Positions 1 to 9,540 of a DNA stretch of 56,820 nucleotides are shown piece by piece. How positions within the stretch are numbered: the first letter of the stretch is position 1; every line of letters begins with the position of its first letter. The position numbers and the translations under genes were made by a program. Location: the NCBI GenBank assembly GCA_026399075.1, contig JAPLRR010000005.1, forward strand, positions 1 to 56,820, given 5' to 3'. This stretch comes from Methylococcales bacterium. GTDB taxonomy: Bacteria > Pseudomonadota > Gammaproteobacteria > Methylococcales > Methylomonadaceae. Under the pieces are notes generated by a model, which did no database searches, was not told the origin of the DNA, and was given only the letters and a program-made list of their open reading frames with translations.

Positions 1-387
1 TTGATAGAGTTATTAAACGAGTGGCTGGACGGTAAACCGGAACTTAAGCGTATCTTTGCGATCTGGATTCGGGCCGTGCTGTTGCGGCAAAGTAAACATG
101 CCTTGGTATTACCCAAGGTGAATGATCTGAAGGAGTTGAAAATGTCATTGGCTGAACGGTTTGATGAGTGGGCGAAAGAACATGAGCAGAAAGGGATAGA
201 AAAAGGTATAGAGAAGGGTATAGAAAAAGGCGAGGCCCTCTTGCTCCAGCGGCTTTTGGTGCGGCGCTTTGGTGCCCTGCCCAACGAAGTGGTGAACCAG
301 ATTGCCACGGCTGCACCAGAACAAATTGAAACGTGGGGCGACCGTGTACTGGACGCAACAACCCTCGACGAAGTATTTTGCCCTTAA
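1..387 (+). CDS. Rpn-family / DUF4351 protein, C-terminal part (5' end outside window)
   Basis: The 128 visible residues end in a region like the DUF4351 tail of Rpn/PD-(D/E)XK recombination-promoting nucleases. There is an amphipathic segment, then a heptad-like GIEKG repeat (four rounds near residues 66-78), then a short LLLQRLLVRRFGALP block typical of this tail. The nuclease core normally precedes this and must lie upstream of the window, so the TTG at base 1 is probably an internal codon. The frame ends with TAA at 385-387. Family knowledge: Rpn proteins are DNA-cleaving, often multicopy and phage- or plasmid-associated. Whether this copy is intact cannot be judged. Confidence 0.7.
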   Translation: MIELLNEWLDGKPELKRIFAIWIRAVLLRQSKHALVLPKVNDLKELKMSLAERFDEWAKEHEQKGIEKGIEKGIEKGEALLLQRLLVRRFGALPNEVVNQIATAAPEQIETWGDRVLDATTLDEVFCP

Positions 388-1579
388 GACAAACCTGCAT
401 AGTTTAATGGGCGCAATATTAGCATTCTGCATGGTCAAAAAACGGTGGGGTTGTTTTCCTGGCTGGGCCCAAACCCGACATTCATAGTTTTACGCTCAAT
501 ATCGGCTGGAATTCGATGAGCTGCCATTAAAACTCCGCTAATGCGTGCCGCTTGCGGCGTCACCATTGATAGGTTTTTTAGCAGCTTCAGCTTTCAATCG
601 CTCAACCAACCAGACCTTAATGATCGTTGCTGGGTAACATCGAAATTCAGTGGCATGAGGGAGGGGGTGGCACAGGCCAAAGAACCGAGGCAGCGCCAAT
701 CCGCTGCGGTTTAATAGGGCCTTATCTTAAACTAGGCAAGATACTGGCTGGACATTGGGGCCCACTTTACTGGTCGGATAACCTTATTTTGCTGAAGGTA
801 ACGAGTTAACGCCAATGCGAAGACTTAGCTCGCGAAAACCTAATTGGTAACATCAGCCCAAAAATTAGCCAACCAAAATTCAACCTGAGCAATAGCCCAT
901 TGTAATTTGATTCTTACATTCAAACACACACCAATGTAAAAAGCTTCCAATTTTTTACACTGTCTGCGCTTTTGTCCAATTACGCTTGTATCGGATAACC
1001 ACTTTAGATTTTTCTTTAGCAGGCTGGGGTATTTTTTGGGGGATAACTTGAAGTTGTGCTTGAAAGTAAGCGCTGTAATTGCTTGAAGGGGTCATGCGTC
1101 TCTTTTTGTTGAAAATGGGAAGTATTACGAAAGCCACCGGCCAAAGTCAGTTAGCTTTATAAAGCTTGTTAATGCGGTCAACGATAAAAGTCATTATAAG
1201 ACTTTAACAAGGCTGGTAAATTTGAAAATTGCTAATTGACGAACAGAACGAGAAACTACAGAAGGGACATCGAGTTGGTAAATAAGCTGAAAATCATATT
1301 TTCCTAGCCATTTTGATTATAAGCCTATTACTAGGCTTGTCAACATTATGATCATTGAAACAGTAAATGTCAATTTTGGCCTATTTGTAATCATCATTCC
1401 ACCCTCCGACTTATACCGACCGGGTGACTTCCGAAAAAGACGCCCCTAAAATGCATACCGTGATGTACTGGAAAATATCCGGCCATTATCTCACGGAGCA
1501 GCGGTAAAAAACCAACTGGAACTATCGGGAATTATCATACTCAAACTTTGATATACCAAAATGAAACGGGGGGGTAGTA
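388..1579. other. Long intergenic stretch, no convincing gene
   Basis: About 1.2 kb with only short unsupported frames. A minus-strand frame at 955-1137 has no clear ribosome binding site and no recognisable family. The stretch contains one copy of a dispersed 76-bp repeat (691-766) whose inverted partner is at 40775-40851, suggesting old mobile-element remains. I saw no RNA gene. Confidence 0.6.
691..766 (+). repeat. Dispersed repeat, copy A (partner inverted at 40775-40851)
   Basis: The copy runs from CAGCGCCAATCCGCTGCGG to ATTGGGGCCCACT and contains TATCTTAAACTAGGCAA. The reverse complement of 40775-40851 matches it with a handful of substitutions and one length change. Both copies lie in gene-free stretches. 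It is probably the end of an extinct insertion element, but no transposase is attached to either copy. Confidence 0.75.
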
Positions 1580-1780
1580 ATGAAAATACATCCGGTTAAA
1601 TCCAGTAAAATAGATGTTATTGGCTATGATGAACAAACACATAAGCTGCGGGTTTCCTTCAGAGAAGAAAAGCCCCGTGATTTTTGCCACGTACCTGAGA
1701 ACACTTTTACAGCGTTCTTAAACGCTCGATCAAAAACTCGCTTCTTCAAGCGTAATATTGAAGATTCTTTTCCATGTTGA
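1580..1780 (+). CDS. KTSC-domain small protein
   Basis: 66 residues matching the KTSC domain family of small stand-alone bacterial proteins of unknown function. The N-terminal part reads as a beta-hairpin (SSKIDVIGYDEQTHKLRVSF), followed by the usual short helix (VPENTFTAFLNARSKTRFF). A G-rich tract 6-12 bases before the ATG can serve as ribosome binding site. The gene stands alone with long non-coding DNA on both sides. Family proteins often sit near nucleases or in mobile DNA; the biochemical role is unknown. Confidence 0.7.
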   Translation: MKIHPVKSSKIDVIGYDEQTHKLRVSFREEKPRDFCHVPENTFTAFLNARSKTRFFKRNIEDSFPC

Positions 1781-2176
1781 ATGTAAATTGACGTGTCAGT
1801 ACGTTCACGAACTACAACAGCGCGCTCTCGCAAAATTTTTCGATCTGCCCCGTTGCCTTCGCATTTTTTCGCTGCTCTTATTAAGAGTTTCTGATTATTT
1901 CAAAGCATTCCTAGGCTGTGATAACAGCGTAGTTGCAGCTACTGAAACTACTACCCTGCTGTTTAACCCCTGAAATTTTTTGATCCCTGACGACATCGCC
2001 ATCAAACCCCGCCCCGACAGCCCCGCCTATTCCCCCAACGAGGCTGCCTTTACTGACACCCATCGTAAGGAACTCCAAAACAAAAGACGCCGTTTTTTCG
2101 CATCTTTCGACCCGACACAAACCAAGAAATTGATGTATCGTAGAACTTTGTTCAGCATTAATTTTTAGGCGGAAAA
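1781..2176. other. Intergenic region upstream of the RTX gene
   Basis: Small frames here lack ribosome binding sites and family resemblance. The notable content is one copy (minus orientation, 2082-2118) of a short three-copy dispersed repeat. It lies 58 bp before the RTX start, so it may lie in or near that gene's promoter or leader. Confidence 0.5.
2082..2118 (-). repeat. Short dispersed repeat, copy 1 of 3
   Basis: Read on the minus strand this copy has GTGTCGGGTCGAAAGAT, a short variable A-rich middle, then GGCGTCTTTT. The same order occurs at 12744-12786 and 25051-25092 on the plus strand. The blocks are conserved while the intervening bases vary, as in a small intergenic repeat family. 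Confidence 0.7.
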
Positions 2177-5100
2177 ATGACCATTTACACAGGTACTACC
2201 GGCGACGATACGATATCCGGAAGCATCGGCGACGATATCATCGAGGGCGGGGATGGCTTCGACATGCTGTTAGGGAACGCCGGCAACGATAGCCTGTCGG
2301 GCGGCTCAAACAACGACATATTGAAGGGCGGCGACGGGACGGACGTTTTGGATGGTGGCACGGGCGACGATACCCTTGACGGCGGACTGGGCAGCGACAC
2401 TTATTTGTTCGGAAAAGGGGATGGGCAGGATGTTGTTCTGGCCGGGCCCAGTAATGACAACGCGTTCGGCAAACTTAATGTCCTGCAACTCAAACAGGGA
2501 ATAACCGCTACTGACCTAACCCTCACGCGTCCTTCTGCTAGCAACGACCTAGTGCTGGCAATATCCAATACCAAAGACAGTATCACGATTAAAGATTTTT
2601 TCAAAAGCGACGACCCTAGCAACACGTTTAACCAACTTCAGCAAGTCAACTTCAGCGATGGGGCTATTTTGGACCTAAGCACAATCACTGCCAAGGCATT
2701 CACTGGCACCATCGGCGACGACTCGATAAGCGGAAGCATAGGCGATGATATCGTCGAGGGCGGGGATGGCTTCGACATGCTAGCGGGAAACGCAGGTAAT
2801 GACAGCCTATCAGGCGGCGCAAACAACGACATACTGAAGGGTGGCGACGGGGCGGACACCCTGGAGGGCGGCACTGGCAACGATACCCTTGATGGCGGAC
2901 TGGGTAGCGACACCTATTTGTTCGGAAAAGGGGACGGGCAGGATGTCGTCTTGGCCGGGACCAACAATGACAACGCCTTCAGCAAACTTAATGTCCTGCG
3001 ACTCAAACAGGGAATAACCGCTACTGACCTAACCCTCACGCGTCCTTCTGCTAGCAACGACCTAGTGCTGGCAATATCCAATACCAAAGACAGTATCACG
3101 ATTAAAGATTTTTTCAAAAGCGACGACCCTAGCAACGCATTTAACCAACTTCAGCAAGTCAACTTCAGCGACGGGGCTATTTGGGACCTAAGCACAATCA
3201 CTGCCAAGGCATTCACTGGCACCATCGGCGACGACTCGATAAGCGGAAGCATAGGCGATGATATCGTCGAGGGCGGGGATGGCTTCGACATGCTAGCGGG
3301 AAACGCAGGTAATGACAGCCTGTCGGGCGGCGCAAATAACGACATATTGAAGGGGGGTGACGGGGCGGACATCTTGAATGGCGGCACGGGCGACGATACC
3401 ATTGACGGCGGACTGGGCAGCGACACCTATTTGTTCGGGAAAGGGGATGGGCAGGATGTCCTTCTGGCCGGGGCCAGCAATGACAACGCATTCAGCAAAC
3501 TTAATGTCCTACAATTAAAATCAGGAATAGCACCATCTGACGTATATCTGCTACGCTTTGGCGATGATTTGCAAGTGGCTATTATTTCCAACACGACCGA
3601 TACATTCTTAGTTAGGGGCTTCTTTTTGGGCAACAGCCCAAGTAATGCCTATAACCAACTACAACAAATCAAATTTGCCGACCAGACGTCCTGGGACTTG
3701 GCCACGGTTATGGCAAAGGCTACGGCAAACAATAACCCATCGTTAACTAATCAGATCCCTGACCAAAAGGTCGCCCAAGATAGCACCTTTAACTACCAGG
3801 TACCGTCCAACAGTTTCAAAGACATCGATCCCGGTGACCGGCTAACCTACACTGCAACATTGACCAGCGGCGCTGAGTTACCAAATTGGTTAAGTTTTAA
3901 CGCGGATACACATACTTTTAGCGGCACCCCAACCAACGCCGCAGTTGGAACACTTAACATAAAGGTGACAGCGACAGACAAAGGCGAATTAAGCGTGAGC
4001 GACACATTCAGCCTTACGGTTTCTGCCATTAACCACACGCCAACCGTCGCAAATCTAATCCCTGACTTAAATGCCAAAGAAAGCGGTCTATTTAATTTTC
4101 AAATCCCTGCTAACACTTTTGCTGATCCAGATCCCGGTGACACCCTAAGCTATGTGGCATCCCTGGACAACGGCGAAGCATTACCCAGTTGGCTAAGTTT
4201 CAACGCGAGTACCCGCTCGTTTAACGGCAAACCCACTGGCGTCGCGGTGGGTTCCTTATCTATTAAAGTGACGGCCACAGACAAAAGCAATGCCAGCGCG
4301 TCTGATACATTCGCTCTCACCGTTGACGCTATAAACCATGGGCCAAGCGGCAGTAACAAATCGTTCACTAGCGTATTCGATGATACCCAGCAGACTTTTA
4401 AAATTACTGATTTCGGCTTTACTGACCCAGACAGTGGGGATCAGCTACGTCTGGTGAAGGTAACCAGTTTACCGGGGATTGGTAGCCTCACTTTGGACGG
4501 CGAAAAAATATATGCCGGACAAACAATTAATGCCGTTGATATTAAAGCAGGCTTGATGACATTTACACCAACCCTTGGTACCAAGGGATTGGCAAGGTTT
4601 GAGTTTAAAGTAAGCGATGGAGACCTGTTTTCTGTCCCTTCTTATCATATTGACATGAATGTTATCCCAGTTATGGTTGGCACAAGAAGCGCCGACTTAC
4701 TGAAGGGCGGCAACGGTGCCGATGCAATAAAAGGCTTGGGGGGGGCAGATATACTGAACGGCGGGGACGGTAATGACTCTTTGGATGGAGGGGCGGGTGA
4801 CGATTTAATGGATGGCGGGGCTGGGGCGGACAAGATGACAGGTGGCACTGGAAGCGACACTTATTTGATCGATAATACTAAGGATGTGGTTATTGAAAAA
4901 AGCGGCGGTGGTTTCGATAGCATCACGTCAGCTGTCAGCTTTACTTTGCCTAACAATGTAGAAACATTAACATTAGTAAACGGCGCAGCTAAGAACGGAA
5001 AAGGCAACGCCCTAAACAACACCCTATGGGGTAATACAACAGGCAACAACCTAGATGCCGGTTCAGGGAATGACCGTATATACAGTGGGGCTGGCGACGA

Positions 5101-5428
5101 CTACTTAATAGGTGGTGCCGGTGACGATGATCTATATGGCGGGCTAGGCAATGACACGCTGAATGGTGGCCCTGGTAACGACATTTACTGGTTTTCACTT
5201 AGCGAGTCCGATGGGGGCAAGGACATTATAAAAAGCTTCGGTGACAAAGAAGGTAATCAAGACTTGATTGATCTATCCAGCTTCGGTGTCGGCTTTGAAG
5301 ATCTTCGTTTGGTTTCAAGTGGGAAAAACGCAGTTATTACCATTGAAAATATCGCGACGGCAGATTTCCAAATAACGCTTTTAGGCGTTAAACCTGACAC
5401 GCTAGGTTTTGACGATTTCCTTTTTTAG
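2177..5428 (+). CDS. Large RTX (hemolysin-type calcium-binding) secreted protein with Ig-like domains
   Basis: 1083 residues. Residues 1-515 are three near-identical 171-residue units. Each has RTX nonapeptides (GGxGxDxLxGG type, e.g. GGDGFDMLxGNAGNDSLSGG) followed by a non-RTX block with DSITIKDFFKSD. Residues about 518-721 hold two putative Ig (He_PIG-type) domains with DPGDxLxY and LPxWLSFN motifs. Residues about 723-834 form another Ig-like segment, and about 835-1000 a second RTX block. The C-terminus (GFDDFLF) is acidic then hydrophobic, as in type I secretion substrates. There is no N-terminal signal peptide, as expected for that route. AGGCGG lies 7 bases before the ATG. No type I exporter is in the window. 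Probable surface or matrix adhesin; substrate unknown. Confidence 0.85.
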   Translation: MTIYTGTTGDDTISGSIGDDIIEGGDGFDMLLGNAGNDSLSGGSNNDILKGGDGTDVLDGGTGDDTLDGGLGSDTYLFGKGDGQDVVLAGPSNDNAFGKLNVLQLKQGITATDLTLTRPSASNDLVLAISNTKDSITIKDFFKSDDPSNTFNQLQQVNFSDGAILDLSTITAKAFTGTIGDDSISGSIGDDIVEGGDGFDMLAGNAGNDSLSGGANNDILKGGDGADTLEGGTGNDTLDGGLGSDTYLFGKGDGQDVVLAGTNNDNAFSKLNVLRLKQGITATDLTLTRPSASNDLVLAISNTKDSITIKDFFKSDDPSNAFNQLQQVNFSDGAIWDLSTITAKAFTGTIGDDSISGSIGDDIVEGGDGFDMLAGNAGNDSLSGGANNDILKGGDGADILNGGTGDDTIDGGLGSDTYLFGKGDGQDVLLAGASNDNAFSKLNVLQLKSGIAPSDVYLLRFGDDLQVAIISNTTDTFLVRGFFLGNSPSNAYNQLQQIKFADQTSWDLATVMAKATANNNPSLTNQIPDQKVAQDSTFNYQVPSNSFKDIDPGDRLTYTATLTSGAELPNWLSFNADTHTFSGTPTNAAVGTLNIKVTATDKGELSVSDTFSLTVSAINHTPTVANLIPDLNAKESGLFNFQIPANTFADPDPGDTLSYVASLDNGEALPSWLSFNASTRSFNGKPTGVAVGSLSIKVTATDKSNASASDTFALTVDAINHGPSGSNKSFTSVFDDTQQTFKITDFGFTDPDSGDQLRLVKVTSLPGIGSLTLDGEKIYAGQTINAVDIKAGLMTFTPTLGTKGLARFEFKVSDGDLFSVPSYHIDMNVIPVMVGTRSADLLKGGNGADAIKGLGGADILNGGDGNDSLDGGAGDDLMDGGAGADKMTGGTGSDTYLIDNTKDVVIEKSGGGFDSITSAVSFTLPNNVETLTLVNGAAKNGKGNALNNTLWGNTTGNNLDAGSGNDRIYSGAGDDYLIGGAGDDDLYGGLGNDTLNGGPGNDIYWFSLSESDGGKDIIKSFGDKEGNQDLIDLSSFGVGFEDLRLVSSGKNAVITIENIATADFQITLLGVKPDTLGFDDFLF

Positions 5429-5519
5429 TTGCGGTCAGGTTGATAGGGGGCGCGGTAGTTTGAGAGGTTTTTCTCGCGTGGCGAATTGATGGCCATGGCA
5501 ACTTGTGCTGGGACTGGAA

Positions 5520-5585
5520 GTGTATCTAGTAGATACACTATTTTCGGTTGGCTTCTGGGGTTGGGAGTGTATCTAGTAGGTACAG
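5520..5585. promoter_or_regulatory. Candidate parS-like centromere (palindrome pair) next to parB
   Basis: 5520-5538 is the perfect palindrome GTGTATCTAGTAGATACAC (9-bp arms, one central base). A second, imperfect copy GTGTATCTAGTAGGTACAG lies at 5567-5585, centre-to-centre 47 bp. Both sit in the 220-bp non-coding gap just past the 3' end of parB. Paired inverted repeats beside parAB are the usual form of a partition site. It is not the chromosomal parS sequence, so this would be a plasmid-specific site. It could instead be an operator or part of a terminator. Confidence 0.5.
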
Positions 5586-5648
5586 GTTTACCGGACGACG
5601 ATGGGCTTAGGTGTTCCGTACCTTCGTGGTTGTTTAGGATTACTGAAA

Positions 5649-6605
5649 CTATTGCTCAGGAACCGGCTCAGTTCCGTCAATTTGGGTTGGTATTAAAAAA
5701 TTATTCAAAATAGTCCTTAGCTCTTCTGTTCTTTCATCATTAAGAATTCCTGTTGAAATTTTTATAGTAACGCCTTTGTCTGATGATGAAAAATGTCCAA
5801 TCTTTTTACCATTGATAAAAAATTCTTCTTTTGCCCTATTTAATCCTAGTACTCCACCATCACTAAAGTGTTTAACTTTGAGTGATATAAAATTTGCAAT
5901 CTTGGTTTGATCGAGCTCCTCCTTTTCAAGCAGATAAATTCCTTCTTGGAGGGCCAATAAAGCAGCACCGTAATGTTCTTGCGATGTTTTATTAAAAACA
6001 CGCTTAATGTCAGATGCGGCATTTCTTGATAAGAGCCTTGGGTTTATTTCAAGTTTTTCAATAACAAAGCCTGGTAGAGAATCATAAGCAAAATAACGGT
6101 ACATGTCTTCTCTTTGGAATCCTAATGCCTCGGCGAGCTTTGTCCTGCTTGGGAATTGGTTTTCAACATTACGGATAGATTTAGAAATTTCGTAGTCGCT
6201 CAAGTCTTCTCGGTTTACGTTTTCTGCGATAGCCATGACGGCCATATCTGCATCGCTGCAGGCAAACAAAAAGCACGGTATATCTAGTAATTCTAATCGT
6301 TTGAACGCTCTGAATCTGCGTTCTCCGGCTATTATCTGGAATAAAGATTCATTAATTTTTCTGACAGCGATAGGTTGTATTAGCCCTATTTCAGAAATTG
6401 AAGTAGATAATTCAAGTATCTCGTCCTCTGGAAATATCCGCCGTGGTTGGTAGGGATTGGGAATAATTTGATCCAATGGAACATTGGTTGCAATGTTATT
6501 AGAAAACTCAGATTGCCCTTTAAATCTTGGCAAACTTGTTGGCAAGTTATCTTGAATAGCTCCTGTTTCTACAAGACCACTAACAGTTATTGTTTTTTTT
6601 TTCAT
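5649..6605 (-). CDS. parB: ParB-family plasmid partition protein
   Basis: 318 residues from the ATG at 6605, which has AAGGGAT upstream; the TTG two codons earlier is unlikely. Residues 48-57 (IIPNPYQPRR) open the ParB/Srx domain, followed by GLIQPIAVR, GERRFRA (94-100, the CTP-binding C-motif region) and ENVNREDL (128-135). Next comes an HTH-containing middle, and the last 80 residues form a plasmid-variable dimerisation region. Known role: CTP-dependent clamp that loads at parS and is moved by ParA. It follows parA by 11 bp, so the two are one operon. The candidate centromere lies past its stop. Confidence 0.92.
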   Translation of the reverse strand: MKKKTITVSGLVETGAIQDNLPTSLPRFKGQSEFSNNIATNVPLDQIIPNPYQPRRIFPEDEILELSTSISEIGLIQPIAVRKINESLFQIIAGERRFRAFKRLELLDIPCFLFACSDADMAVMAIAENVNREDLSDYEISKSIRNVENQFPSRTKLAEALGFQREDMYRYFAYDSLPGFVIEKLEINPRLLSRNAASDIKRVFNKTSQEHYGAALLALQEGIYLLEKEELDQTKIANFISLKVKHFSDGGVLGLNRAKEEFFINGKKIGHFSSSDKGVTIKISTGILNDERTEELRTILNNFLIPTQIDGTEPVPEQ

Positions 6606-6616
6606 AAACAAATCCC

Positions 6617-7651
6617 TTAAATTAATTTATTACCACAAAGCTTAATATCATATTCTTTAACTAGGCTTTTTGTTAAATCGATGATCGATCTTGCCGCTAT
6701 AGAGTTAGGCTCTCTTTCCAAGACAGTACCGCTATCTTCCACCTTAAATAATTCAACTTGTCTCATGAAACTCGCAGCATGTGGAATAACATTGTTATTA
6801 AGTTTGTCTGGATAACTTGATATCAAAGTCGACATAGCATCTTTACAGGGTCCGTAACTGGGATGATATCCATTTGCGACAATGTGGACGTCTAAATGAA
6901 AACCGACCGAATTAAATGCATCATTCAGTTCGTTTACATTGCTTGCTAGTACTTGCATTGCTTTAAGCGATTGTCCATCTAACCAAACAACGGCCAATAT
7001 TTTTTGGCAAGCGCACATGAATGAGTTTGTTAATAGATTGGTTGACGGCGCTGAATCAATCATGATCACGTCGTATTTGCTGAAAAATTCAATGTTGGCA
7101 TCAAGGAATCGCCTAAAAGAAAATTCACGATTAGTGACTCCCATAAGCCACGAATCCGCATTAGCTAAAGATATATCAGAGGCAATCAAATCAAGCATAT
7201 TGTTTTCGTAAAGGGGTCTTACGGCTTCTTCTATGCTATATCTTCCTTTTCGTGAGTGTTTTAGCATTAACTCGCCGATGTGCGTAATATTCTCCGTCGC
7301 CCAGTTAATGCCAAAAAGGCCAGTCAATGATGCTTGTGGGTCACCATCGATCATCAGCACTTTGTATCCGAACATAGATAGTGCTGAAGCAACGCCGCCG
7401 CAGATGGTCGTTTTCCCGGTGCCGCCTTTTGCCATTCTACAATTAATAATAGGCGGGATTTTTATTTCTGGTTGTAAAGAGGAAGGATCAATTCCTGACA
7501 ACTTTAATCTTGCATTCCTGATATCTAATGCGGAATAGGTATTGTGATATTGCTGGTTTTTCTTTTCAAACAGAGCCCTGAACTCAGGTGATCCGCCCAT
7601 AAAGCCGACAAACTCTTTTGCAAGTTTCGATTTAACGCCAAAGTTTCTCAT
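6617..7651 (-). CDS. parA: ParA-family partition ATPase with N-terminal extension
   Basis: 344 residues. A roughly 65-residue N-terminal extension precedes the deviant Walker A motif KGGTGKTT (75-82). Walker A-prime DGDPQAS is at 102-108 and Walker B DVIMIDSAPS starts at 194. The long N-terminus fits type Ia plasmid ParAs, which often bind their own promoter. It drives segregation together with ParB, translated 11 bp downstream. The start ATG at 7651 has only a weak ribosome binding site, and the upstream DNA is AT-rich. It lies on the same strand as rep but 370 bp away, so an independent promoter is likely. Confidence 0.93.
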   Translation of the reverse strand: MRNFGVKSKLAKEFVGFMGGSPEFRALFEKKNQQYHNTYSALDIRNARLKLSGIDPSSLQPEIKIPPIINCRMAKGGTGKTTICGGVASALSMFGYKVLMIDGDPQASLTGLFGINWATENITHIGELMLKHSRKGRYSIEEAVRPLYENNMLDLIASDISLANADSWLMGVTNREFSFRRFLDANIEFFSKYDVIMIDSAPSTNLLTNSFMCACQKILAVVWLDGQSLKAMQVLASNVNELNDAFNSVGFHLDVHIVANGYHPSYGPCKDAMSTLISSYPDKLNNNVIPHAASFMRQVELFKVEDSGTVLEREPNSIAARSIIDLTKSLVKEYDIKLCGNKLI

Positions 7652-8021
7652 AATAATTAACTAAATGGATAATGTATGGGTAATTTTTTGGTAGTATCTC
7701 ACACATTTTTATATTTTAATTACATTATTTTAATTATTTTTATTTAATGTTTTTTTTGTAGCCTATGTTTTCCGATGGTGTGCTGTCACTGCTACGGGGG
7801 CGTTTCGTGCTGAATTCGCGCCTGCCTGCTGTAACGTCCCGTCTTCACTGTAGTGGGCCGCCGCAGTCTGCTCGGGAAGCAGGTCGGTCTTAAGTCTTTG
7901 CGTCACGGGCCTAGTCGGGCATTTAGTGGCGAAATGAGGGGTCAAGGTGAGTGTCGGCACGTTAGTTGGCCGTTGTTGAGGTAGGCAGTGGATTTGGCTC
8001 AAAATACACGTTAGCTTTTTG
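7652..8021. other. Gap between rep and parA
   Basis: The part next to parA (about 7680-7760) is strongly AT-rich and should hold the parAB promoter and operator. The remaining 240 bp is GC-rich. A 79-codon minus-strand frame there has no family resemblance and is judged spurious. I see no clear operator repeat. Confidence 0.45.
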
Positions 8022-9122
8022 CTAAACTTTTACCCCATATCTTCTCATCTGCTCCGTATACATAAAATCATTGTAATCTTTCTCACTAGAAAATCCTTGT
8101 TTCTCCCATATCTCAACAGGTTTTTTCTTGATAGCTTCGTTCTGATCTAATTCCCAATCATGGCCCCAGTCTTCTTTAAGCGCTTTGCCAAGAAAGGCAG
8201 CATAGGATTTCTTGGCATTAGCGTTACTATACATAATATTACGCTTAACGTAATCAAAGCCGTACTTTGTATTAAACGATTCTAATGCCGAAAAGATGGT
8301 TTTTTTAGCTCGGTGCTGTTCGGGGATAAGCAGTAATAGCTCATTTAGAAGTGGCTCTGTGTTGTCGCTTGGTGGGGGCAATTCTGGTTGTAAGTTTTCT
8401 TGTTTTTTATCCAGCTTAGGTGCAATGCCATTTTTAATAACGATACAAAAACGAATCGCACCAACTCGACGGCCATATTTGATTTCTTCGAATTCAAAAT
8501 ATAAGTCCGCTTTGGATTTAAGTTCCCTTTGGGTTGATTCTAAAATATCCTTTTTAAAATTACTATACAAAGAGTATTGATCCTTTCTGATCCCCAATAT
8601 TTCTCGTAACAAGTCTAGCTTTATTTCACGTTCTTTTAATTTTTCATATTGTTTCAGCAAGTTATACATGCGCGTAGTGTACTGGCTCTTGAAGCTTAGC
8701 AACATTTCTAACTTGGAGGACGTAAAATTCCCTTTTAGTTTTAATAGGTATGGTTTTAATTTCGGATCAAAACATAATAAAACAGCACCTTCACTTACAA
8801 TATACTTTGCCGATGATACCCATCCCACTTTAAGAGGGCCATCGGATTCTTCAAGTATCAAAACACGGGTCATAATAGCCGTTGTAATTTTATCAAACTC
8901 ACGATAAGCCGAATTATTGTCAACACCTAAAAAGTCCGCGAATTCCTTGACGTTAATTCGATACTCTTTGAAATCCTCATCGTCAGGTTGAATCCTCGCT
9001 ATCATGGTTAAAATCAAGCGTTGTTCGCTTAATGGCAAATTATATCGCGCCTCAACAAGCTTGTTAGATTGTGTAACAATCAGAGATGATGGAGGATAAG
9101 ATTTTTTCTTAATTCTAACCAT
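8022..9122 (-). CDS. Rep_3-family (RepB/RepE-like) iteron-binding replication initiator
   Basis: 366 residues resembling the Rep_3 superfamily. The N-terminus has SLIVTQSNKLVEARYNLPLSEQRLILTMIA, which is the first winged-helix domain signature. A second winged-helix domain covers about residues 130-230 (QYTTRMYNLLKQY, KSKADLYFEFEEI). The last 130 residues are a variable tail. Known role: binds origin iterons as monomer to open DNA, and represses its own promoter as dimer. Six 21-bp iterons lie 143-268 bp upstream, and a single iteron sits 5-25 bp before the start, where it could act as operator. This is the only initiator in the window. Confidence 0.88.
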   Translation of the reverse strand: MVRIKKKSYPPSSLIVTQSNKLVEARYNLPLSEQRLILTMIARIQPDDEDFKEYRINVKEFADFLGVDNNSAYREFDKITTAIMTRVLILEESDGPLKVGWVSSAKYIVSEGAVLLCFDPKLKPYLLKLKGNFTSSKLEMLLSFKSQYTTRMYNLLKQYEKLKEREIKLDLLREILGIRKDQYSLYSNFKKDILESTQRELKSKADLYFEFEEIKYGRRVGAIRFCIVIKNGIAPKLDKKQENLQPELPPPSDNTEPLLNELLLLIPEQHRAKKTIFSALESFNTKYGFDYVKRNIMYSNANAKKSYAAFLGKALKEDWGHDWELDQNEAIKKKPVEIWEKQGFSSEKDYNDFMYTEQMRRYGVKV

Positions 9123-9127
9123 AAATT

Positions 9128-9148
9128 ACAGCAAATTTCCAATATTTA
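9128..9148 (+). promoter_or_regulatory. Single iteron at the rep start (possible rep operator)
   Basis: ACAGCAAATTTCCAATATTT plus A, identical to the consensus of the six-copy array and in the same orientation, ends 5 bp before the rep start codon. In iteron plasmids a lone iteron-like site in the rep leader is the usual autorepression target. The AT-rich DNA between it and the array (9149-9260) could be the melting region. Confidence 0.65.
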
Positions 9149-9264
9149 AAACATAACGTTTTGTTTTTTATATTAAAATTATAATGAAATAAATAAAAAT
9201 TTATTTTTAATAATCTCTATTGTCAGGTTTTTTCACTATAGGAATCACCCGCCGAACGCATAGT

Positions 9265-9390
9265 ACAGCAATCGTCCAATATTTGACAGCAATTATCCAA
9301 TAATTAACCGCAAATCTCCAATATTTAACAGCAATTATCCAATAATTAACCGCAAATTTCCAATATTTAACAGCAAATTTCCAATTTTAC
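9265..9390. repeat. oriV: Origin of replication: six tandem 21-bp iterons
   Basis: Six head-to-tail 21-bp units start at 9265, 9286, 9307, 9328, 9349 and 9370. The core is ACAGCAAWTWTCCAATATTT. Units alternate between a form with AATTATCCAATAATTA (2 and 4) and one with CAAATYTCCAATATTTA (3 and 5), suggesting two-unit duplications. The array is upstream of the Rep_3 initiator. AT-rich DNA flanks both sides (9149-9260 and 9395-9480). No clear DnaA box was seen by eye. Confidence 0.85.
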
Positions 9391-9540
9391 AGATCATAAC
9401 TTATTGACTGATATAAATAAATTAAGTCCTTAAAACATATAAAACATATAAAAAATGAAAAACATGAAAAACAACTACAAACTGACTGAACGAACATGCT
9501 TTAAAAAAGTGGTATTGGTTAGTTGTTAGTTTTTTAGAGG

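Noticed and set aside
955..1137. 60-codon minus-strand frame
   Set aside because: GTG start without a ribosome binding site, no family resemblance, and located in a long gene-free stretch.
7763..8002. 79-codon minus-strand frame between rep and parA
   Set aside because: Composition follows the local GC-rich DNA, with no ribosome binding site or known motif.
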